NCBI GenBank assembly: GCA_018402085.1
Contig: JAGYJM010000002.1
Coordinates: forward strand, 1,550,001 to 1,614,000
DNA from: Flavobacteriales bacterium
Lineage (GTDB): Bacteria; Bacteroidota; Bacteroidia; Flavobacteriales_D; Sanyastnellaceae
Direction of reading: 5' to 3'
Length of the DNA stretch: 64,000 nucleotides
Part shown: positions 17,680 through 27,600 of the stretch, one piece after another
Position numbering within the stretch: position 1 is the first letter of the stretch
Layout: every line of letters starts with the position of its first letter
Position numbers and translations under genes: made by a program
The notes under the pieces: model-generated
Told to the model about the DNA's origin: nothing
The model's input: the letters and a program-made list of their open reading frames with translations, nothing else
The model's database searches: none

Positions 17680-18549
17680 ATGAAAAACCTTGTCCTATCT
17701 TCCACTTTCATGCTAATTTTTGTTGCCTTAGCGCTTCACACCTTCAGTCAGGTACCCGACTACGTACCAACTGAAGGCCTCGTTGCATGGTACCCCTTCA
17801 ATGGTAATGCTGATGACGAGAGTGGGAATGGAAATCATGGACAACTCAACGGACCTGCACTAACCGAGGATCGCAACGGAGTGATTAACCAGGCCTATAG
17901 TTTTGATGGTGAAGACGATTACATCTTGGTGCCTCATGTCCCTATGCTCGATTTCAGTGCTGACCAAACATTGACGCTATCCTATTGGTATGCCACAGAA
18001 GCTCAACCAACTTCGAATCAAGAATTTCAGCTATTTATGAAAGTACAAGGAGGTGGTTCATCGACTATGGGATTTCAAGTAGTCAATTTCAACAATGGAA
18101 ACGTAAGCCTTCGAGCTAAAAACGGAACCGGTACAGATTGGATAGTTTCCAGCTGCGGACCAATTAGTCCCAACAATGAATTCGTGCACGTAGTGCATGT
18201 TCTCCAACCGGATACCGCAAAGTGCTACTTAAATGGTGAGCTAGTATTTAACACAACACATGACGACGTCTTTGGCTATAATGAAGAAGACCTAATCATA
18301 GGCTGGAATAATTATTTCACCAATTTTAATTCAATTGCATTGAATGGCAAACTTGATGATATCGGCTTGTGGAACAGAGCGCTAACAAACTTTGAGGTTA
18401 TGGCACTTTACAATGCCTCGCCGATTCCACCAAGTTGTTTCGACCCGTGTATCAATAACCACGCCCAGGGAGATCTCGACTGCGACGGAAGTGTCGGAAC
18501 AAACGACCTACTGCTATTGCTCTCAAACTTCGGTCTTTCATTTGAATGA
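17680..18549 (+). CDS. Secreted LamG-domain protein with dockerin-like end
   Basis: 289 residues. A signal peptide (MKNLVLSSTFMLIFVALALH) is followed by a LamG/concanavalin-A-like domain at about 35-245: LVAWYPFNGNADDESGNGNH at its start, YSFDGEDDYI, the TLSYWY core strand, and LDDIGLWNRALTNFEVMALY at its end, which is the standard finish of this fold. The tail, CINNHAQGDLDCDGSVGTND then LLLLLSNFG, is one EF/dockerin-like loop like those of the 6647-9748 protein, but it stops short of the second loop. It is probably a surface or secreted carbohydrate- or protein-binding protein. It is flanked by two direct repeats of about 50 bp, each with a terminator. Confidence 0.85.
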   Translation: MKNLVLSSTFMLIFVALALHTFSQVPDYVPTEGLVAWYPFNGNADDESGNGNHGQLNGPALTEDRNGVINQAYSFDGEDDYILVPHVPMLDFSADQTLTLSYWYATEAQPTSNQEFQLFMKVQGGGSSTMGFQVVNFNNGNVSLRAKNGTGTDWIVSSCGPISPNNEFVHVVHVLQPDTAKCYLNGELVFNTTHDDVFGYNEEDLIIGWNNYFTNFNSIALNGKLDDIGLWNRALTNFEVMALYNASPIPPSCFDPCINNHAQGDLDCDGSVGTNDLLLLLSNFGLSFE

Positions 18550-18571
18550 GCCCGTTACACTGAAATTCGAT

Positions 18572-18601
18572 AAATCCCACAGCCCGTCTGTGGGATTTTT
18601 G
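18572..18601 (+). terminator. Rho-independent terminator of the LamG gene
   Basis: AAATCCCACA and TGTGGGATTT arms with a seven-base loop and a following T run, about 20 bp after the stop codon. Confidence 0.82.
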
Positions 18602-18640
18602 TTGCACCAGTTTTTCTCTTCCGCGTAAAAACGCGGGATG
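18589..18640 (+). repeat. Direct repeat flanking the LamG gene, copy 2
   Basis: Same 50-bp unit as 17561-17611 with one extra T and one A/G change in the hairpin loop. Confidence 0.8.
18621..18640 (+). repeat. AAAA-loop hairpin, GATG tag
   Basis: Stem CCGCGT/ACGCGG, loop AAAA, then GATG, at the end of the direct repeat. Confidence 0.6.
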
Positions 18641-18828
18641 CGATGAGCTGTCGTAAACCCGGTTATTATTCCCTGCCAACCATCACTCCGTAAATACATT
18701 ACGTACCACCACCTGACCTTTGTTATATAGACACAGCACGAACAACCATCAACCAGCCATAAACTGCGAACAGCGGACAACCAACAACGTTAGCTCTGCG
18801 ATACCACCGTCTGCAACGGCAGCGGCAA

Positions 18829-18908
18829 AGCCTCCCGATCACCCCGATAGCCTGACTGATCTCTCTCAACCAGGTTGTCTATTTGGTCCTGGGGTGTGAG
18901 GGAGGCTT
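18829..18908. other. Long imperfect hairpin, possible structured RNA
   Basis: Arms AAAGCCTCCC and GGGAGGCTTT enclose ACCCC ... GGGGT and an inner CAAC-CAG-GTTG; on the plus strand the outer arm runs into TTTTTT. It could be an attenuator-like RNA. It matches no RNA family that I know. Confidence 0.3.
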
Positions 18909-18913
18909 TTTTA

Positions 18914-19039
18914 GAGTGAGAGTGAGAATGAAAATGAGAGTGAGAGTGAGAGTGAGAGTGAGAATGGGAATGGGAATGAGAGTGAGAATGGGAATGAGAG
19001 TGAGAGTGAGAGTGAGAGTGAGAATGGGAATGGGAATGG
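18914..19039. repeat. GAGTGA / GGGAAT purine tract
   Basis: About 125 bp of six-base words (GAGTGA, GAATGG, GAATGA) on the plus strand. The same words occur inside the 1-1.7 kb array. Confidence 0.85.
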
Positions 19040-19179
19040 TCGGCGCCGCATACTTGCGGCGATACAAACTCCATGAGAAGGTAGCAGTGTGGCGGCGGCT
19101 ATTGCCGCCGGACTTTCGGGCGCAGCGCACCTGTCGTAAGCGCGCACTGCAGTGCGCGCATCGAAATAGTCGGCCCCGT

Positions 19180-19390
19180 ATCCGAGAGGGACGGCCTTCC
19201 AGCCGTCCGTGAATTTTCGGATTTCTAGAATTGTCGTATCCACCGAGAGGGACGCCTCCCAAGCGTCCGAGAATTTTCGGTTGACGAGCGTTGTTGTTAC
19301 CACGGATAGGGACGCCTCCCAGGCGTCCGAGAATTTTCGGTTGACGAGCGTTGTTGTTACCACGGATAGGGACGCCTCCCAGCCGTCCAC
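19180..19390. repeat. 60-bp tandem array, four units
   Basis: An exact 60-bp period. Each unit has a hairpin GGACG(C/G)-N-(G/C)CGTCC followed by GAGAATTTTCGG or GTGAATTTTCGG, and TTGACGAGCGTTGTTGTTAC. The hairpin stem changes between units while staying paired. The array abuts the stop of the LOG-like gene. Confidence 0.85.
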
Positions 19391-19404
19391 CTACTACAGG
19401 CAAA

Positions 19405-19911
19405 TCAGTGAACCAACCCCAACTGCTCAATCAGCAACTTCTTCAGGTCATCAAGCGAACCCGCCTCCAGTACCGGTTGCTCCCAGCGGTGATCGATATG
19501 CTTACCGGCGAGCTGTTCTGCCCAACCGCCGCTGGTGGTCAGCGCGATGATGGGTCTGCGGTAACTCCAGGCGAAGGCCATCTCAGAGAGAGTGCCTGCC
19601 GCTCCTCCGACGGCAATAACAACGTCTGCTGCCAATACATTCATAGAGTTTCGCGCATAACCAATACCTGACGGAATGACCAGCGTGTTATAAGGATTCG
19701 AGTCGGCAAACTGCTCACCGGGCAGGATCCCCACACTAATACCTCCGGCGTCATGGCAGCCTTTGGCCACTGCCTCCATAAGTCCTGTACGTCCGCCCGT
19801 AATCGCCACCGCCCCGAGTTCTGCGATGATCTTACCAATGGCCTCCCCCATCGCATACTGTTCATCGGTCGCGTCATAGCGTCCGATCACCGTCACCTGT
19901 TTTTTGCGCAT
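19405..19911 (-). CDS. LOG/TIGR00725-like Rossmann-fold protein
   Basis: 168 residues. The N-terminal strand KQVTVIGRYDAT, the motif AITGGRTGLMEAVAKG and the later AVGGAAGTLSEMAFAW are the nucleotide-binding elements of the SLOG superfamily (TIGR00725 type; plant and bacterial LOG enzymes have GGxxGxM and PGGxGTxxE). LOG enzymes remove ribose phosphate from nucleoside monophosphates. The second motif here has AAGTLSE, so the catalytic Glu is kept but the PGG is altered. A role in nucleotide salvage or signalling is likely, not proven. It stands alone between repeat regions. Confidence 0.8.
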   Translation of the reverse strand: MRKKQVTVIGRYDATDEQYAMGEAIGKIIAELGAVAITGGRTGLMEAVAKGCHDAGGISVGILPGEQFADSNPYNTLVIPSGIGYARNSMNVLAADVVIAVGGAAGTLSEMAFAWSYRRPIIALTTSGGWAEQLAGKHIDHRWEQPVLEAGSLDDLKKLLIEQLGLVH

Positions 19912-19971
19912 AGGGCGAAAATAGTCATTTCAAAGCGCGTTGGTTCAATGGGAGCTTTTGCAGAATGATTC

Positions 19972-20081
19972 ACGCAACACGCAATCGAACAGCACGTGTT
20001 GCGGCAACATTTTGTTGCGGCAACACTTTTTCAGAATATTTTTTGTTGCGGAAATTTCGATGCGCACACTGCAGTGTGCGC
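19972..20081. repeat. Dispersed palindromic element, copy 1
   Basis: An 84-bp segment (ACGCAACACGCAATCGAACA ... TTGTTGCGGAAAT) with two TGTTGCGGCAACA near-palindromes, followed by TTTCGA and the perfect 20-bp palindrome GCGCACACTGCAGTGTGCGC (20062-20081). A copy over 90 percent identical by eye lies at 53744-53888. It looks like a REP or MITE-type repeat without coding capacity. Confidence 0.75.
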
Positions 20082-20151
20082 GGTGGAATATTCCCGTTTC
20101 CATTTCCATTCCCATTTCGATGCGCGAAAGGCGTTACGCGTCACTGAGATT

Positions 20152-20586
20152 TCATCCTTTTGACAACCCCGGCCAACGACCGTCGAGGGGTTCGATAGCG
20201 GGATAAGAACACATTTCGAGGTCCATTTCAGCGTGTTCGATATCTTCTCTTGTTTCTGCGAGCATATCCTCCAGCTCATCAGTGGTGTATTCTTGTCCGT
20301 CACGGAAATCTAAATACTTCCCGTCAACCTTCGCCTGCTGGACGCCTTTTTCGAAGAGTCTTTTTTGTTCTTTCAGGTATTGCAACTTCCACTCGAAGAA
20401 GCTCTGTGTCTGGATGATCTGCGACTCAGGAACCCCATAAAGTTCAGACAGCATTTTCTTTATTGTTCCTGATTCATGCAACGCCGAATCGGTGAATTCA
20501 AACATCACGGTGGCCCCGGGCTGCATACTTTGCAGGTCTTCGACTATGGTGTAACTAAATGATTCCAATTCTACTGGCAATTCCAT
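20152..20586 (-). CDS. Hypothetical protein, helical
   Basis: 144 residues, no family recognised. The N-terminal half reads as a mixed domain (LESFSYTIVEDLQSM, TVMFEFTDSAL), followed by charged helices (EWKLQYLKEQKRLFEKGVQQ, DELEDMLAETREDIEHAEMD) likely to form a coiled coil. A TACCTTTA (20618-20625 reversed) about 32 bp upstream on the minus strand resembles the -7 box, which supports it being expressed. The tail overlaps the end of the dispersed element region. No signal peptide or membrane segment. Confidence 0.65.
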   Translation of the reverse strand: MELPVELESFSYTIVEDLQSMQPGATVMFEFTDSALHESGTIKKMLSELYGVPESQIIQTQSFFEWKLQYLKEQKRLFEKGVQQAKVDGKYLDFRDGQEYTTDELEDMLAETREDIEHAEMDLEMCSYPAIEPLDGRWPGLSKG

Positions 20587-20699
20587 TTTTATCGTATTTG
20601 GTGACTTTCACTATCTGTAAAGGTAGGTGTTCAGTTTAGGAGAAGTTTAGGCATGAGATCAGAACATTTTGCGAAGTTTTGAGAACCCTGGACATGGGA

Positions 20700-20775
20700 A
20701 TAAGCCCGTCAGTCCATAAGACCGTTAGACCATCAGACGGTTAGTCTTTCACTCCGTAAATAGGTTACGGAGCTG
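20700..20775. repeat. Short-word low-complexity stretch
   Basis: Built from GACCGTTAGACCATCAGACG-like words and a TCCGTAAATAGGTTACGGA palindrome. It recalls the stretch at 63857-64000. Confidence 0.5.
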
Positions 20776-20810
20776 ATTCCGTGCTTCGCATACAACTTAA
20801 AACACTTTCT

Positions 20811-21182
20811 ATGAAGCTCTTCATTACCTTCCTTCTCTTCGTGTCTTGCACATTATGTTTTGGACAATACAATGGACAAGGCCGAGCCCTTCTTGAGCCG
20901 ATTCCAGTTCAAAGCGACTCGCTTAGCGCAATCTCAAGCCAGCGGCAACTGCTGTTAGATGCCGGTATACACTTTAAAAAAGCAGGCGGCAACCGAATCG
21001 CCGCCTACTCACTCATAGCCTTTGGTGCGATGCTTTCAGCAACTACCACTGTCGCTGACAACGAGCAAATGCTACTTATTGGAGGGGTGTTCAGTATCTC
21101 CGGCATCTTCCCACTCATCGGTAGTGCCTTTCATCAACACAAAGGCGGTAAGCTAATGGAGGAGGCATATAGACAAGAGTGA
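20811..21182 (+). CDS. Small secreted or membrane protein
   Basis: 123 residues from the ATG at 20811; the in-frame start at 20781 is rejected because the signal peptide MKLFITFLLFVSCTLCFG begins at 20811. After it comes a short polar stretch, a helix with AGIHFKKAGGNRIAAYSLIA, and two hydrophobic segments (AYSLIAFGAMLSATTTV, MLLIGGVFSISGIFPLIG) that could be membrane helices in the inner membrane, ending in a His/Lys-rich tail. The pattern recurs in small Bacteroidota proteins of unknown role. Function not recognised. Confidence 0.65.
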   Translation: MKLFITFLLFVSCTLCFGQYNGQGRALLEPIPVQSDSLSAISSQRQLLLDAGIHFKKAGGNRIAAYSLIAFGAMLSATTTVADNEQMLLIGGVFSISGIFPLIGSAFHQHKGGKLMEEAYRQE

Positions 21183-21647
21183 GTTCAAAAATCTGTACGG
21201 TTGAGGGGATAGCAACTAAACGCAAAACTTAACGGTAAGATAAAATATGCTTCTCAAAGACAGATTGAGTCTTCCTAATCGTTAAATCTTACTTTGGTAA
21301 AAAAACGCAACACTGCCACTCCTAACGACAATCCATAACCAAAGGTAATCATCCATACACTATGCATAAATAAACAACAATAATCAATTTCATTCGCAGC
21401 CATCGCATACAGATGAACAACAAGCTTGTGACTCCTATGAATGCCCTATATTTGTATCAGAATTATCAACTTGATGAAGTCTGACCCTAAAAGCATTGTC
21501 TTTTCAACTGCAACGATTGTAGTACGAGAGAGGCTATATAGTGCTGAGACCCGGCAGGGCGAAGCTATGACAGGCTTTTCTAATATTACGGATAGTGGTC
21601 AGTTGACGAAGCCATATTCGTAGACAACTGAAAACCTCAATATAGCT
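21183..21647. other. Intergenic region upstream of the giant adhesin
   Basis: 465 bp without a supported gene. TTAACGGTAAGAT (about 21230) and ATCGTTAAATCTTAC (about 21280) form crossing inverted repeats. A promoter lies at 21426-21454, leaving a leader of roughly 185 nt before the adhesin start. Small frames in the leader have no protein-like look. Confidence 0.5.
21426..21454 (+). promoter_or_regulatory. Promoter of the giant adhesin
   Basis: TATATTTG (21447-21454) is an exact TAnnTTTG box; TTG at 21426-21428 lies 18 bp before it and could be the -33 element. The downstream leader is about 185 nt. Confidence 0.5.
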
Positions 21648-24600
21648 ATGCTCTCTCCTATTTTATTCCTTTCTTCTAGAAAGAACGTATTCTGCACGTT
21701 TCTGCTGTTACTTGTTGGGCAGCTGAGCTCCGTAGCCCAGGACTGTGCTGTTTCGATTGACGAAGGAAACAACATAGACTTGAATTGCGGTGAACAAATC
21801 GAGATAACGGTATCACCGAACAATGGTGGGCCTTTCACCTATGAATGGACAGGTCCTAACGGTTTCACCAGTGCAGAAGCCCAAGCAACAGTTAGTGAGT
21901 CAGGGGAATACACACTGACAGTTTCTGGTGAGAACTGCGACGGAGAAGCGAACGCGGTAGTCGAAGTTGAAATCGATCAACTTCTGAACATGGCAAATGC
22001 CGGAAGTGATATCAGTAAATGTGAAGGTGAAACAGTCACATTCAACATTCCGAACGACGGTGTTTCCAGTAACCCTAATCAAAACGGAACCGGACCCTAT
22101 ACATATTCCTGGAGCCCCGTTGACGGACTTTCAAATCCTAATATTCTTAATCCGGAGTGTTCTGTTACCGAGTCAACAGTCTATACCTTGACCGTCACAG
22201 ACGCCAATGGTTGTTCAGATACTGACCAAATGAACGTCAGTATAACACCTTCAGCTGTCGCCAACCTGGAAGCGGGGCAAGGTGTAACTGAAACGGACTT
22301 CAACGGAGTTGCAACTTTTTACAAGTGTGGTACGAATGCAACTACAAATTTTAACTTCTTGGATCCTACAGGCGGCGACCCTGGAAGTACCTATACGATT
22401 TCTTGGGGGGATGGCACGCCCGATTATTCATCAAACACCCAACCCAACCCTATCGGTCACGTATATGAAATCGGTATTTACGACCTTACCTATACTATAG
22501 AAGAACCAGACGGCTGTGTTTCAACTGTCAATTATCAAGTTTTCTACGGATCAAACCCTGCTGTTGGACTTGGAAACCCAGGTAATACGAATGTTTGCAG
22601 TCCTTCAGAGCTGACATTTCCGATCACAGGTACAGAGGACAACGCTTCAGGAACCATATATACTGTCACATTTAATGACGGTTCACCTGCCGAGATTTTT
22701 AATCACCCGCCACCAAATTCAATTACCCATACTTTTCAAACAGGGTCTTGTGGAACTACAAGTAGTGACGGACAAAACGATTATGAAAATTCATATCAAG
22801 CCAATATTGTCGCAGAGAACCCATGTGGTACTTCCAGTGGAACGATTGTGCCAATCATTATCAACACCTCTCCAAGTGCTGGTTTTACAATTGATCCTTA
22901 TCCAATCTCTTGCACGAATACACCCGTTCAGGTCACAAGCACAGCAACAGCTGAGGAGATTCAAGGTGCTGTTTGCCTCAATGAGCCACCTACGGTTTGG
23001 GAGATTACTCCCGCCACTGGATGGAGTGTTACTAGCGGTAGCCTTGGCGCAACAAATGGATTTGATGATTTCGGTGTCAACTGGGACCCAACTTCGTGGA
23101 CTCCCGGATCTCAAAACTTGACTGTAGTTTTCAGTGAACCAGGAGCTTACACCATTGATCAGCTTGTTGGTATTTCATGTGGTTTCGAGACAAGCACGGA
23201 CACTATATGTATCGAAGCGCCACCGGTACCTGATATTGTTCTGGATCCAACAACTGGCTGTACACCCCTTGTCGTTAATACCTCGAATAACAGTCTGCTG
23301 GATGGATGTGATGTGACTTTCGAATGGACCGCTCAGCAATTAACAGAAGGGTGTCCACCCCAGCCCGGAAGTATCATTTACAATGGTCAACTCCTGGAAC
23401 CAGAATTCGAATTTATCGGACAAGGCACCTACGAAGTCACCTTTACAGCGACTAACTCCTGCGGTAGTTTCGATCAAACTATCTCACCAATCACCGTGAA
23501 CGGTCCACCAATCATTGACCAGGCACCTTTGGAAGATATTTGCGCTAGCGGCGGATGCGTTTCTCCATCCGCAACTACTGATGATTGTGGCCTCGCTGTG
23601 GAATATGCATGGTCGTTCCCCGGGGGAACTCCCTCTTCTTCTGACCAACAAAATCCCGGTCAGGTATGCTATGATAATCCCAGTACATATAGCCTTACAG
23701 CTTCCGCGACGAACAATTGTGGTACTGCCGAGTCAGTCGTGGAAATAAATGTGTTTCCAATACCCGAGGTTGACGCGGGAGATGATCTTGATCTTTGTGA
23801 AGGTGATGTAAGCACTCTGGATGGCAGTGCCTCAGGAGGTGCCGGGGGCTTCAATTATCAATGGTCACCGGGAACCGGCTTGAGTGATACGAACATCCCA
23901 CAGCCAGATGTAAATGCAAACAACAACACGACCTACACCCTTACAGTCACAGACGCGAGCGGTTGCGTGGGCAGTGATGATGTGGATGTAACCGTTTTTC
24001 CTCCAGCAACGGCAGATGCGAATGGCCCCTACAGTGCCTGTGAAGGATTATCTGTGGAATTAAACGCTAATGCTTCCGGAAATGGTTCTTGGTCCGCACC
24101 TCCTGGAACAGGATCTTTCAGTGACCCTTCTTCAACCAATACTACCTTCACACCGGCAGCCGGTCAGGCCGGGCAAAGTATTACAGTTACCTGGACAACC
24201 GACGATCCAGATGGAGCCGGGCCTTGTGGACCTGCAAGCAGCGACGCAGTGGTCACTGTTCTCCCTCCAGCCACCGCAGAAATTATGGGTCCTGACATCA
24301 TGTGCAGCGATACACCCGTAGAAATTGAAGTGGATTCAAGTGTTGACGGTACCTGGACAACTTCCGGAAGTGGAACCTTTAGCAATGATGGGGCAGCCTC
24401 TACAACGTATTCACCTTCTGCGGCAGATATCGGCAATACCATTGAAATTACCTGGAACACCATTGACCCTGATGGTGCATTAGGACCTTGCGTAGCTACT
24501 TCAGATGTAACTACAATTACAATCAATCAGGCTGCTACCGCCGACGCGGGAGGGCCCTATGCCGCGTGTGGCGATCAAGTCGTAAATATAGAAGCCGATG

Positions 24601-27600
24601 CTAATGGCGATGGCTCATGGACTATCGTCGGTGGTAATGGTTTCTTTAGTGATGCAACAAATCAAGTTACCGACTTTCAGGTAGTCTCTCCAATTCCGGG
24701 AACCGTCACCCTGGAATGGACAACTGACGACCCGGACGGCAATGGACCATGTCAGTCGGTAACAAGTCAAACGGATATAGTGGTTGATGCGCCTCCATTT
24801 GCCAACATAAATGGCCCTTTTGTGGTGTGCAGCAATGGCTCCGTTGAGGTATCGGTCGATACGAATTATGACGGTAGCTGGAGCACTTCAGGAAGCGGCA
24901 CCTTTGATGATGCCCAAAATTCTACAACATTTTATACACCGGGTGCCACAGACAATGGAACCATTGACTTGACATGGACGTCTATTGATCCGGATGGGCC
25001 ATGCGAACCTATTAGCGATGTAACCACCATAGAGATTAACACCGCAGCAAGCGCTTCACCTCTCGGGCCATTTGTGGCGTGTGGGGAGGAACCCGTGAGC
25101 ATTGATGTTGATTCTTCCATTTCAGGAAGCTGGTCTGTCATCAACGGTAGCGGCACATTTGATAATTCAAGTGAGCAGCAAACGCTCTTTACGCCGGGCT
25201 CTTCTGGTGTTATTGAACTACAGTGGACAACTGACGACCCCGATGGTGATGGCCCTTGCGAGCCTGTAGCCGTCATCGAGACTGTAACCATTAACGACCC
25301 TGCTGCTGCCACCATAGACGGTCCATTTACTGCGTGTAGCAATTTACCGATTGAGATTTCAGTTACATCCAATGCCACTGGAACCTGGTCTACATCAGGA
25401 GAAGGAGTCATAGCTGATATCAACGCAGAAACAACGGCCTACACTCCGGCGCCAAACGATTTTGGGTCCGTCGTGACAATAACCTGGACTACGGATGACC
25501 CTGATGGCAACGGGCCATGTATTCCTGCTGTGGCTGAATCTGAAATCACCTTTAATGAAGCGGCCTCTGCAGAAGTAGAAGGGCCATTCACGACGTGTGG
25601 TAGCGACGCCATTGAAGTCGTAGCCACAACAAGTGGCGAAGGAGAATGGTCTATTGTTTCCGGTGAGGGATCTTTCGATGATCTATCAAACAACACCACC
25701 ATCTTTGTTCCCGGAGATAATGCCCAGACACCTATTACCATCGCTTGGTCTACAAACGATCCTGACGGTGATGGCCCCTGCCCTGCTGTTAGTGACGAGT
25801 CTACCATTGATATCTTCCCACCCGCAACGGCAGAAGTGACTGTCGCTTCCACACTGTGTTCAAACGAACCAATTGAGGTGGAAGCTATAACCAATTCCTC
25901 TGGTAGTTGGTCATCAAGCGGGGCCGGAATTTTCGACGCTTCTACGGAGGCTGAAACGGCTTACATCCCGGTTGCTGATGACGCTTTGAACTCACCAATA
26001 ATACTGACCTGGACAACCGATGATCCTGATGGTGATGGACCCTGTGAAGCTGTTTCAGACTCAGAAGAAATTGAAATCAACTTGCCTCCTGTAGTCGATG
26101 CCGGTAATGATTTTGTACTCTGTCTCGGGAATGGAGATGAAGTCCTAAATGGCCAACCTGATGGAGGAACATGGAGCGGAGAACAAGTGACTGAGGATGG
26201 AGTATTTTCTCCTGTGAACCCGGAAGCATATGAACTCATCTACTTCTTCACTGACGCAGTAGGGTGCTCCGATGAGGATACCCTTATTATCAATGTGAAC
26301 CAATCAGCTATAGCAGAGGCAGGCGGCCCTTACCAAACATGCGATATTGAAGTTGTTCAGCTTGAGGCCACCACCAATGGCAACGGTCAATGGAGCGGCG
26401 GCACGGGATTATTCGATGATCCCACCAATCCCAATGCCACCTATACACCCGATCCTGCTGAAGTAGGAACTACGATTACTTTGACCTGGGACACTTTCGA
26501 CCCCGATGGTGATGGACCTTGTAACAGTGCTACCTCAGATACCGAACTCACCATCAGCACTCCCGCAACGGCAGAACCGGGCGGCCCTTATACCATCTGC
26601 AGCAGCGACATTGCCAATATTGAAGTGACTACCACACCAGGTGACGGATCCTGGTCGGGCGGTACAGGCGTTTTTGGAGACGCTGCAAGCGCTACTACCA
26701 CCTACGATCCTGATCCATCAGAAACCGGTAACACAGTTATACTCACATGGACAACAGTCGATCCCGATGATGACGGCCCTTGTCAACCTGTCACCACCCA
26801 AATCGAAATCAATGTCCTCGAAGAAGCTATTGCTGAAGCTGGCGGGCCCTACGCTGTGTGCGGTGCAGAGCCCATCGAGTTATCCGCCACAACCAATGGC
26901 AACGGTCAATGGAGCGGCGGCACCGGATTATTCGATGATCCCACCAATCCAAATGCCACCTATACACCCGCTCCTGCTGAAGAAGGAACTACCATTACTT
27001 TGACCTGGGACACTTTCGACCCCGATGGTGATGGACCTTGTAACAGTGCTACCTCAGATACCGAACTCACCATCAGCACTCCCGCAACGGCAGAACCGGG
27101 CGGTCCTTATACCATCTGTAGCAGTGACATTGCCAATATTGAAGTGACTACCACACCAGGTGACGGATCCTGGTCGGGCGGTGCAGGTGTTTTTGGTGAC
27201 GCTTCCAGTGCTTCCACCACCTACGATCCTGATCCATCAGAAACCGGTAACACAGTTATACTCACATGGACAACAGTCGATCCCGATGATGACGGCCCTT
27301 GTCAACCTGTCACCACCCAAATCGAAATCAATGTCCTCGAAGAAGCTATTGCTGAAGCTGGCGGGCCCTACGCTGTGTGCGGTGCAGAGCCCATCGAGTT
27401 ATCCGCCACAACCAATGGCAACGGTCAATGGAGCGGAGGCATCGGCACTTTCAATGATCCTAGCAGTCCAAATGCCACCTATACACCCGCTCCTGCTGAA
27501 GAAGGAACTACCATTACTTTGGTCTGGGACACTTTCGACCCCGATGGTGATGGTCCTTGTAACAGTGCTACCTCAGATACCGAACTCACCATCAGCACTC

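Larger units (their letters stand above)
18550..19404. other. Repeat-rich intergenic region
   Basis: 855 bp without a supported gene. It holds a terminator, the second 50-bp repeat, about 190 bp of ordinary sequence (18641-18828), a long inverted repeat (18829-18908), a GAGTGA tract (18914-19039), mixed short hairpins (19042-19180) and a 60-bp tandem array (19180-19390). Frames open across the GAGTGA tract encode only Ser-His or Arg-Val dipeptides. Confidence 0.7.

Noticed and set aside
18829-18908. Signal recognition particle or 6S RNA
   Set aside because: The hairpin lacks the SRP GGAAG/AGCAGCC loop and the 6S open bubble; kept only as an unassigned structure.
18790-19074. Minus-strand frame with a protein-like end (SKKASLTPQDQIDNLVERDQ)
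   Set aside because: Most of the frame is repeat-coded Ser-His; the tail alone matches no family I know.
18903-19430. Long open frames in three phases across the GAGTGA tract
   Set aside because: They arise because six-base words without stops keep all frames open; the encoded text is dipeptide repeat.
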